The notes beneath the pieces were generated by a model that worked only from the letters and a program-made list of their open reading frames with translations, made no database searches and was not told where the DNA came from. Shown piece by piece: positions 40,322 to 49,479 of a stretch of 64,000 nt of DNA. Position 1 is the stretch's first letter. The number at the start of each line of letters is the position of its first letter. A program made the position numbers and the translations under genes. Source of the stretch: Hortaea werneckii (Eukaryota > Ascomycota > Dothideomycetes > Mycosphaerellales > Teratosphaeriaceae); assembly GCA_037044905.1 (NCBI GenBank), contig JBAOKB010000123.1, forward strand, positions 1-64,000, written 5' to 3'.

Positions 40322-41075
40322 GAGCAAGTGCCTGATTGGAAATAGCTAGCTGGGTATCGGTCAGGTCAATAAGGGAACGCAGGAAGCGTTTGGAGAGCGT
40401 AATTCTTGTTGAAGGTCTTTTTTTTTTCTTTTTTTTTTTGGATTGCCAGGTCGATCGCACGTTGGAGAACGGTCAACTGTTTGACCTGTAGCTGAAGAGA
40501 GAGATAGTAAGCTTGTGAGCGGGATCAGTACCTTCCAATGCTTTCCCGTGGACTTTGGTCTTGTATATGGGTTTTCGATGAAAGATATGGCAACAAGGAC
40601 TCGTTTTTGAATCTCAGCTGTTTTGAATGTTTCTGACGTTTGACCGTCTTAGATTGAGCATGTCCTCGTTTATTCTCCATAAATAATATTGATGAGACGA
40701 TTACATCCACACGTTCTCTAGCAATCTAATCTCCATACGTAGTATGTACTACTCTGTACTTTGTACTCAGCACATATTCATGTGTGCAGCGTTTCTTGAT
40801 TAATCAACCGATGCCGAAAGCGAGAACACCCGCTAGCGCCATCGTCTCGCGCCGCCAATCACCGGGCCTCGGGGCCTCCGGGCTCGGCTTCCGGGGCATC
40901 TCTCACGTTGCGGCGACAGTCGGGGGAGAATCACATGGAGATAGATCTATCACCAGAACATTTCCCTGGAAACCTCCCCAAGACTGGCCCATACGGCAAT
41001 ACGACCCATCAAAACGAGAAAGAGGAGCATACAACACCAAACTTTTCTTGTGATCAGCAAATCCATACCCCCTAA
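40322..41075. other. Intergenic region
   Basis: About 750 bases between two plus-strand genes, with a T-rich run at 40417-40439. No gene supported. Confidence 0.6.
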
Positions 41076-41591
41076 ATGGCGACAGCACTGGCAGTAGGCG
41101 TAGGCGTCGCCGCCGCCGCTTTCTTCGTATGTCCTTTCCCTTCCCCGACGCATTCCGGATCCATACCACTTCTGCTGCGAGAGGGGTATAGCTTTGCGAC
41201 GGAGTACTTACGATGTAATAGGGTCGCGCGGGTCTAGTCGCCCTTCGACGATACCGAGGCGGCACCAACGCCATGGGCAAAGCTTTCTACAAAGGCGGGT
41301 TCGAGAAGCAGATGACGAGGCGGGAGGCGGCGTTGATTCTGGAGACTTCGTATGTTCTTTCATGCTTCCACGAGTTACTGCAGAGAGGCTGCCATTCTCT
41401 TTTTGCATGGGACAAATGGGCACTGAGCTGACGGGGAACTTTTGTACAGGGAACGCGGCGTCACGCGTGACATGATCCGCAAGAAGCACCGGCAGATGAT
41501 GCTGCTGAACCATCCCGATCGAGGCGGAAGCCCGTATTTGGCGACCAAGATCAACGAGGCGAAAGAGTTCTTGGAGAAGGGTGCGACATAG
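41076..41591 (+). CDS. PAM18: Pam18/Tim14, J-protein of the mitochondrial import motor
   Basis: Three exons: 41076-41126, 41222-41349 and 41450-41591; 106 aa. The introns (95 and 100 nt) have GTATGT donors and TAG/CAG acceptors. A single membrane span (ALAVGVGVAAAAFF) is followed by a matrix J domain with MTRREAALIL and the HPD tripeptide in LLNHPDRGGSPYLATKINEA. Pam18 stimulates mtHsp70 (Ssc1) at the TIM23 channel with Pam16. The protein is short like human DNAJC19, lacking the long N-terminal extension of yeast Pam18. Exon 1 ends exactly at the membrane segment boundary, as in other ascomycete PAM18 genes I recall. Confidence 0.92.
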
Positions 41592-41888
41592 TCTTCTCTG
41601 CAAAAAGAGCGCTCAAACGTGGGATGGGCTGGATAACATGTACGCTGGTAGGGGGAATATCTGTACTATACAAATGATGGGGGGAGCAAAATACTTAGCG
41701 AGGCGTTGGTGGGATGTCTTCTGTCTATTTACGGGCTATACTGGGATCGAAATCTCCATTCTGAGGGCATTTGGAAAAAGCGAATACAAGCCGGAAACCC
41801 TCTTTATTGCGACACTATCTGCATTCATATACTCATTATCGTCGAAGAACGAGCCTTAAAACCAACACAAAAATCGAAAGTCACCTCT

Positions 41889-42939
41889 CTACCCAAACAA
41901 CGGCCCCATAGGACCCTTCTCCACCTCCGTCTTCACCACCGCATCCAAATCCCCCTTGCGAAGCCCTAGGACCTTCATATCCTCTACCGCCTTCGCCTGG
42001 TAATCCCCACCTAGCCCTTCGCCCAAATAATACGCAAACGTCAACCCCATCGCCCCTTTCATCTCCCCCCTGCTCATCATGTCTTTACACCGTTCGATCC
42101 AATCCTTCACCGTATCCCCCTCGTCCACCTCCCACTCCGCCTCCGACGTCCCCGTAGCCTTGACCGCACTCGCGAACAGCTCCCGCTGCGTCACGTGCAG
42201 GGAGGAGATGTACACGAAGTTATTCGCATAATACTCCAAACTCGCCCTCTTACTCTCCCCCTCATTCTTCACCGGCAACCCCAACACCCTTGCGATCCCC
42301 AACCCCACTTGATCCAGCGTACTCATATTAAACCTCCCCGCGTCGCGATAGAGCGTCGCTTTCCGCGCGAAGAGATCGATCCCGCACAGGCCCAGCCGCA
42401 GACTCTGGTCCGTCCAGGGGTTCGTAGCGATGCCGATCCAGGTCCCGCCTAGCGAGGCGATGTGCTGCCGTGCGGCGCGTTTGGGTTGGAAGACGGGGAC
42501 GGCGGTGATCATTTCGTCGTTCAGCCCGTCGCCGGCGTATTCGGTTGGGAGGATGTAGGATATGCCGGCCGTGACGGCGGCGGTTATGAGAGGGGGTTGG
42601 AGGTCCATGGCGCGGAAGCCGAGGGCCAGGAGCAGGGCGTCGTGGTTTTGGAGGGCGGAGTGCAGGAAGTTGGGGTCTGTGAAGGTGCCTTTGTGGATGG
42701 TGAGGCGGGGGTGCGTGGGGAAGGTCGAGGTGGAGGTCGGTTGGGTGAGGATGGTGATGTTGAAGTTGCGGTCCGAGGCTAGGAGGTGTTTGAGGGCTGC
42801 TGAGCCTACGTTGCCGCCGGCCTGTTGATGGGGATGGTTAGTTGATTGGTTTTGGTTGTGGGTGAGGTCACGAGTGCCGTTGGCAGGTAGGTCTTACGCC
42901 GACGATTGCTATGTTCTTGAGGTAGTTCTGGTCTGCCAT
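41889..42939 (-). CDS. NmrA-like/isoflavone reductase-type NAD(P)-binding protein
   Basis: Two exons, 42939-42898 and 42821-41889, encode 324 aa. The 76-nt intron (GTAAGA donor, ACAG acceptor) splits the nucleotide-binding motif: exon 1 ends in NIAIVG and exon 2 begins AGGNVGSAALKHLL, giving GAGGNVG, the GxxGxxG of NmrA/isoflavone-reductase (atypical SDR) proteins. Further family landmarks are NHDALLLALG and ITAAVTAGISYILPTEYAGD. Such proteins either reduce aromatic compounds or act as NADPH-sensing regulators; which is unknown. It shares no operon-like arrangement with the siderophore transporter downstream on the same strand. Confidence 0.87.
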
Positions 42940-43635
42940 TGTGTCTTCGCCGTTGAGGTCTCCAAGTGCTTTTATTCGATAGCCTTGTAAATTCTGTTTT
43001 CAATATGGTTGAGGTGGAATGAGAGCGGCTAAAGGGAAACCTGATCAACCTTTATATCCTACCTGCACATTCGGACTTCATGATGTCCGGCGTCCGCATC
43101 CGCTCTCGCCATGCAAACCAGATGGACGATGTTATATCGCCGACCCGACACATGGAAGTATACGCACTGGCACTACATGCATGATCATTTTCCATGGCCA
43201 AAGCATAGAGTCCTGAGCAGCGTAATGCGAGACCCGACGCATTCGTGATGTTTGTCCGGTGATGAAATGCCGCCGAGCTTCCCCAGAATCGATTGAGTCG
43301 GGGGGAATTTGGTCCGAGTGGGACCAGCAGGTCGTGCTGCTTGCCGGTTGGCGAACTTTCACGTTATGGTTCAACGTGGTAATGTCATCATGCGAATCGG
43401 AATCATACGCTTCGGTCGAGGAATCACGTATTGAATGCAGTACATGCGCTGGTATGAGCGAAGGTGCGCACGAGGCACGTAAACTTTTTGATTACAATTC
43501 AAAGCTAAACAGCTTAAATATTAAAATCTGCGACATGGTAATTATAGCCCATCTTCTACATATACATGTGCTGATCGCCTCGTTCGAACAGTTCGCGCTT
43601 GTGAAAGAAACCATGCAAAGAGCAAATGAGAACAT
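42940..43635. other. Intergenic region upstream of the NmrA-like gene
   Basis: About 700 bases between two minus-strand genes. No gene supported; the 126-codon plus-strand frame (43259-43639) has no recognisable domain. Confidence 0.6.
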
Positions 43636-45511
43636 CTAGATCATGTTACCCTTGTTCTGCTTCTTGTCCACCCGGTAATTCTTCCACATGAGGATGGCTG
43701 GGATGGCAAGGACAAGCGAGGCAGTAGCAGCTGTAGAAGACCACTTCATGTTCTCCTCCCAGGCCTGATTAATAGCCTCGCGGACGGGCGTGCCCGGCGG
43801 GAAGACTTCTTGTGTCATGTAGCCGCCGAGGTAAAGTTCAGAGGCCAGACTCTTCCATTCTGCCGGCGCAGCCTTGGTGTACGCAGAAACCCAGGTGTTG
43901 GAGAAGATGGCCGCGGTGACGGCGTCACCGATAGCGCCACCCACGCTGTTGAAGAGGAACAACGTGGTAAGCATCATGGCGATGCCTGAACGGTCTGATG
44001 CAGCCATGACGGCAATCTGGTTGGAGATGACAAGGGTACCTCCAGAGAAGGCGATGAAGATCTGGCACATGATAAGGTAGCCAATGCCCTGATCATTGCC
44101 GCGGAAGTAGATTTGAAGGCCAGAGCCCAAGAACAGGAGGCCGAGACCGAAGGAGAAGGCGAACCACTTGAAGTAGCAGGTTACGTAGATGATGATGCCG
44201 AGGACGACGCCCCAGAAGCAAGAGCCGACGTTGTAAATCTGGGTCATGTAGTTGGTGAGCGAGACGGGGAGCGCGTAAACGACCTTAACGAAGGAGTAGT
44301 AGTTAAGGTTCCAGCAGTAGAAGCTGAAATAAAGCGTCAACGCTGACAGGCAGGCGCCGCTGATGGTAGGGTTCTTGAAGAGCTCCCAACGGATGAAATG
44401 CCTCCTGGCGAAGAATCTCTCCCACACATAGAAAGTGGGGAATAGGAGAACACCGAAGATGATCATGCAGATAAAAGCCGCGCTGTCGTATGTGATTCTT
44501 CCATATGATTCCAGACTGAATGGTAGCAGGAACAGGACGAAGGCGGCCATGAGCAGAAACGCGCCCACAAGATCAAATTCGTGGAAATAGTGGACGATGG
44601 ACTGCATGGTAGTACGGCCGCTCGGGATGTGCCTGTACAAGCCCATCTTCTCCGCTTTACGTTCGTAGAACTTGAACACGAGTGCAAGAGGAAGGTAGAC
44701 CACAGGCTGAATGATGCAGAAGGCGCCAATCGCCCATCTCCAGGTGGTCATTCTCAAGAATGATTCTGCAGCTGGTCCTCCGGTGAAGGCGGTGCAGATG
44801 AATGGCGTCGCGGCGAAAGCGAAAGTGAAGGCACGCTTACGAAGGCCCGACGTATCTGCGATGAAGACATCCATGATGATGTAAATGGTGTCGTAGCCGA
44901 TCCAGTACAGGACGTAACCCGCAGCGTACGCGTTCACGCCATTGCAGGATGCCAGAATGATGAGGCCGAGGACATAGACGCCGACCATGCACAAAAAGGC
45001 TTCTGCACGACCCCACAGGTTGAGAGCCTTTGCGATTGGCAGACGAATAACGCCGCCGATAATGTTTGCAAGAATACTGGCGGTGGTGTATGCGGGTGCC
45101 GTCGCAAAATCGGAGTAGGCGGCAGCGGTGGCCGATGTCATGATGGCGGACTGCAACGCCAGCGTGAAGAAGCCGACCCAGATCCTAAGAGCCAGTCAAT
45201 AAAGCTGTGGGTGTGTTCACTGGACCGCGACAATCATACCAAGCATAAGTGCAGTATACTGCCCACATTGGCCAGACGAGGGCTGCAGCCTCGGCCTTCT
45301 GGATACCAGTATCGGCATTCTTGGTCACTTCATCGGGATGCAGCTGGGTTTCCTTCTCGTTCTGAGCCTCCAGGCTCAAGGTATCGTCCGAGTCGCTGCC
45401 CACGGTGGCATCCTGAGACACCTTGGGCTCATCCTTGCCCGGGTAACGAGTATCGAGAGAAGGGCCTGCTATGCCTGTATCGCGCGAGCGTAGAGCATTG
45501 AAGAAACCCAT
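43636..45511 (-). CDS. Siderophore-iron transporter (MirB/SIT family MFS)
   Basis: Two exons, 45511-45240 and 45184-43636, encode 606 aa. The 55-nt intron has a GTATGA donor and TTAG acceptor and rejoins YCTYAW to IWVGFF. The N-terminal 70 residues are hydrophilic and acidic, then about fourteen membrane segments follow. YVLYWIGYDTIYIIMDVFIAD, broken by its loop, and LRKRAFTFAFAATPF are characteristic of fungal siderophore:H+ symporters (MirA/MirB, Arn/Sit). A C-terminal outer loop with YLGGYMTQEVFPPGTP is also family-typical. It imports ferric siderophores, made by the fungus or by others. Two perfect SreA/Fep1-type sites lie 73 and 362 bases upstream, consistent with repression when iron is plentiful. 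No NRPS or acyltransferase gene lies in the window. Confidence 0.92.
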
Positions 45512-45583
45512 GGCGGACTACGGACGGGTGGTGCAGCCCGAGGGAAGCAGTATATAGTGAAGTGAACGAAATCAGATCAGCGG

Positions 45584-45592
45584 ATCAGATAA
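45584..45592 (+). promoter_or_regulatory. Iron-responsive GATA site (SreA/Fep1 type), proximal
   Basis: The sequence ATCAGATAA matches the ATCWGATAA consensus of fungal iron-dependent GATA repressors (SreA, SRE, Fep1, Urbs1). It lies 73 bases upstream of the siderophore transporter ATG and is part of the 15-base element CAGCGGATCAGATAA (45578-45592). Confidence 0.7.
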
Positions 45593-45872
45593 GACCGCGA
45601 AAGGAAGGAACAGGTACTTAAAGGGCTGGGGGGGGAGGGCAGACACACAGACAGACCCTGAACCCACGCGAGCGCGGCGCTTTCCAAACGATTGGATTTT
45701 TTGGGCTTGTCGCCCGCGGCTGCCGATTTCGGGCACCCACTGGATCAGCCAGTCGTGGGCGACGGTGGGCAGCTTTTCTGGGTGTGAGCTCTCACCAGCA
45801 ATGAAAATCGCCCCACGCTGCAGAGAAAGGCTCGTCAAGCAGCTTGCCTGCTTCACCTTAGCGCAGCAAATT

Positions 45873-45881
45873 TTATCTGAT
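45873..45881 (-). promoter_or_regulatory. Iron-responsive GATA site (SreA/Fep1 type), distal
   Basis: The reverse complement of this segment is ATCAGATAA, again a perfect SreA-type consensus, about 362 bases upstream of the transporter ATG. The surrounding 15 bases (45873-45887) are the exact reverse complement of the proximal 15-base element. Confidence 0.7.
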
Positions 45882-46565
45882 CCGCTGCTTCCCGCCCCCT
45901 AGCGCGCTCGGCCTTTGCCTGCCGACATATCCACGCCCGCGCTCTCGTCCGAGATTCTGGTCGCGCCAATGTGCAGCGAAATGAGCGCGCCCCAACCGGT
46001 TCTGGAGGCCTTCGTAGAGGGTATCTTGTCCGTGGCACGCCGTGGCACAGTTCGTCTTCATCCTGTCTGGCCACTGTTGCGGCGTAGTTAGATCGGTGAA
46101 GAGACCTAGGGCAAGCATGTGCCGAAGTGAATTCGCTTCCGATGTGACCCGTAGACCTTCCCAGCGACCACCAACTGGCAGCCAGCAGCATAAAGTCTCG
46201 AGAGGGTCGAGCTAGGCCTACCCTCGCACGAGCTCACGTCGATCTCCGTGCCCTCTGATGCACTTCCCACGACAAGCTATCGAGCTTCCGCCATCTCGGC
46301 GACCAATGATGATGATGTATGTAGGTTCGATACAGCATCACACGTCTGCAAGATAGCCGCGCAAGAAAGTTCGCCAGCGAGGTCTATCGGAGGATGCTCT
46401 TCGAATTTCGAGACCGTCTAACTGCACACCGTCTCCGTTGGGCATCTATTGATGATTGTGCCCTCTGCTTTGCGATCTAAAGCAGATGGGATCTCACCGC
46501 ATGTGCTTCACGCTCTGAGCGAGCACAGCGGCGTCACTCGGTCGGTCGGTCTGGGAAACGCGTAG

Positions 46566-46589
46566 AGCTCTCTCTCTCTCTCTCTCTCG
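46566..46589. repeat. CT dinucleotide microsatellite
   Basis: About twelve CT units in a row in an otherwise featureless intergenic stretch. Confidence 0.85.
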
Positions 46590-48219
46590 CGGAAGGCGAG
46601 CATACCGCCACAGGAGCTTTGCGCGGTGAAGTTAGAGGGTGTCCCAATCATTAACATTGACGCCGCAGCTCGCAAACGCCAGCGGTATTCAATGTCCATA
46701 GCAGCCCTCGACGTCAAGCTTAGACTGCTCTCCAAAGTGTTACACTGCAGGGGCGCCCCCCTTGCTCTAGCTCTTAATCCTCTGTTCCCTTTCCCGGTCT
46801 TTGGCTCGAAGTTATACCTACCTACAAGCCACATTTGTCAATATCGCTGCGTCTTTGTGGCCAAGTGAGCGTGATGTTATGATGTTATATCATGAATCAT
46901 ATTGAAACAGGGTAAATGTAGGCACAGCGCTCCACCCTTGCTTATTCAATTGACTATGCAGCTCAGGGTGCATAAAGAGCAAGTTCCGTAGCCCTTTTAC
47001 TCCCTTCTGAACATCGTGATGCTGATAATGTCGCATTTCCGCAGTGTGTAGGTTCGAGTCTTTGGATTGGAATGGCCGTCCGGCTGTATGATCTGGAGAG
47101 ATCCTCACAACGCAATGACTTTGGTTATAGGTAAGCGCCTCTATAAAGAGCCACCTTGGAACTTTCATCGTGGAGCTCTTCTGGAGTGCGATTTGAATCA
47201 GCGCACATATTTCTATTAATCACATGAGTACGCAGAAGATAGTTGCTACGCACGCACCCACGGCAGTTTAGTGCTCTCTGGAGATGCCTCAATTAGGACT
47301 GTGCCGCACCATCGACATGTAACGTCCGTTTTGAGGATACGTTACATCACGTTAATCTCCACCACTGTGAGATGTAGTTCACGCATCTGAAACGCTTGAG
47401 TGGTGGACCAGAGTCAGAGCGGGATTCTTGACCGCCTAAAAAAGGACAAAAGCTCAAGGTAAATAGATTAGGCGTACGATCTTACGTGCGCATTCGCTAC
47501 GAAGTAAGCTACTGCGTAGTCCAGCTGTACTAGTAGCTCACTATGGCACTTCCCTTCAAGTGTTCCTGGGTCTTACGACGCATATGCGGCTCAGTCCTGA
47601 TGAATGCTCATATTCGTGTCCTGAGGGCGCACCAGACAAGGACACTGTCAGTCTAGCTTTGATCTATATAGTCCAGGTCGTAATAGAGCCTACGAATACG
47701 GTGGAAGGCCGTGCAGCGAACAGGCCAGAGTGCCACGCGACACGCACCAGGATCTCGTGTGCGAGGGGCCAACACGGTGCACAGATGGATCACTAGCGCT
47801 GGTTGAAAACAGGTGATAGGCGGCTAAATTAATTGCCATCCCGCAACACATCGTCATGTCTCAGCTTGACAGATATATCATGATAAACCGACAGGACGAC
47901 AGTGTGGTGCAATCCAGCGATCGTCGCCGTATGCAACAAGTGATGTTCAGGGAGAGTGGGTATTATTACCATTCGAACAAGGTACTGGGAGTGGCCGTTT
48001 GTCATTGTGGCTAGACCATGCCGGCCAATAAGATGGCGCGCAGATGTATGCAGGGCATAACAAAGCTTCGGCGGCTTCAAAGCGCGATCCGTGTTTCGGC
48101 CAAAAATAGCCTGGGGTGCGGGTCGAAGTCGCTACCGGCGTTGTGCCCGACGACCAGAGCTCCAGGTTTCCCTCTCTCTCTCTCACATGCGACGACGATG
48201 TGGGAGACGCGCACTTTAC

Positions 48220-48250
48220 ACGCCGCCGCCGCCACCGCCGCCGCCACCTC
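48220..48250. repeat. CCG/CCA triplet microsatellite
   Basis: A run of CGC/CCG triplets with a CAC interruption. The P-, A- and R-rich frames across it are artefacts of the repeat. Confidence 0.8.
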
Positions 48251-49479
48251 TCGAACGTAGCGACCTCTCGATCTACCACGTCCGACCTTTTTGACCTTCT
48301 TCCTGCGGCCAGCCTGCATCCTTTCAGCACTTCGGCGTGAGACGCTTGCGATAATCACCTATCCTTCGACGACAATTGGTTTGAACTTGGAGGCGCGCTC
48401 TCAGGAAGCTCTCGACACAAACGACGACCATCTTAGCTTTGGGAACGACCTTAAATAGTGCGATTTGGAACGCACACTGGTATCACAAAATCAATCCAGA
48501 ACCTCGAACGGTTGTACAGTGCTTTCCCGGGCACTTTTGAGATATAAAGTGCGAGGCAGCGTGCTTGGTTCGATCGCACAGTGCTGCTGCTGCATCGCAA
48601 GTTGGCAAGGCGACTTTGGCCGCAAATACCAGCCGTCGTGCTGCAAGCCTTGCGTGTGTAGAGGTAAGCTTGATCTCACTTGTCATTGCGCAACCGGCAT
48701 CTTATTGGGCGGCGAGCGGCGTCCTTGAGCTGCCACTTCGCATTTTCAAACCTTCACGCAGATAGGACGTCTTTCACAAGCCTGCTCTCGCCGGCATTCA
48801 AGAACACCAGTGGCCAGGCAACTGCACGGTCTGATTGGCGGCCAGTCATACAGGCGCGTGGGAAGAGGCCCTCATTGGTCCATAGCTTCGACGCGCCACC
48901 ACCTTAAGCGCATCCAGCTGATCGCTGCAAGCAGATTCCTCCGTGAAGGCCTAGCACCACTTGGCCTACGCTTACGACTTGGTCTATTTGCATGTCATAA
49001 CACTGCAAGCGCCCGCCCGACATTCTTCTCCATTCGAATTTTATACGAGACCATGCGATAGCGGTTGGCTTCTAAGAAAAGCATCACTTCCATCCGACAT
49101 TGTCTATCTTTTTGAACCTACCACGCCGTTGGCGCACCGCCTTTCCTTGCTGTGCCGCTTAGCGCTTTGAGAGATCTGGTATCTGACCACTAAACGCTCT
49201 TCCTGGAGAAGCGCATTCCGGTACGTACGATCTCCCCATGTTCCATCATGACAATGCCTGGGGTCTGCGGACAATGCTGCTATCCCAGTGGCTCAGTGTC
49301 GATTGTCTTGTTTGCATTCGGATGCCACAAGCGCTATCGAATTTTGCTTGTTGCTTGAAGCTTGCTACATGTGGAAAACGGATGTTCATGGGCAGCTAAG
49401 CGTTGGCTTTGGCTTTCAACTCTCCCCCTTCACGCCATCTTAGCAATCATTTCTTAACCCACGAGCCAATTGTACTGAC

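Larger units (their letters stand above)
45512..49479. other. 4-kb region without supported genes
   Basis: The first 400 bases are the siderophore transporter promoter with two SreA-type sites. Beyond that I see a CT microsatellite (46566-46589), a CCG/CCA triplet run (48220-48248) and many short frames with random composition. The last part is likely the long promoter or 5' UTR of the phosphatase gene. I checked for signal peptides, tRNA-like T-arms and splice-joined frames by eye and found none I can defend. Confidence 0.5.

Noticed and set aside
41889..45511. Siderophore or secondary-metabolite gene cluster (NmrA-like gene plus siderophore transporter)
   Set aside because: No NRPS, PKS, acyltransferase, hydroxylase or cluster regulator lies in the window; adjacency alone is weak, and the iron-responsive sites occur only at the transporter.
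47045..47065. tRNA T-arm-like GGTTCGAGTC
   Set aside because: No matching acceptor stem, D-arm or anticodon arm could be folded in the 80 bases upstream.
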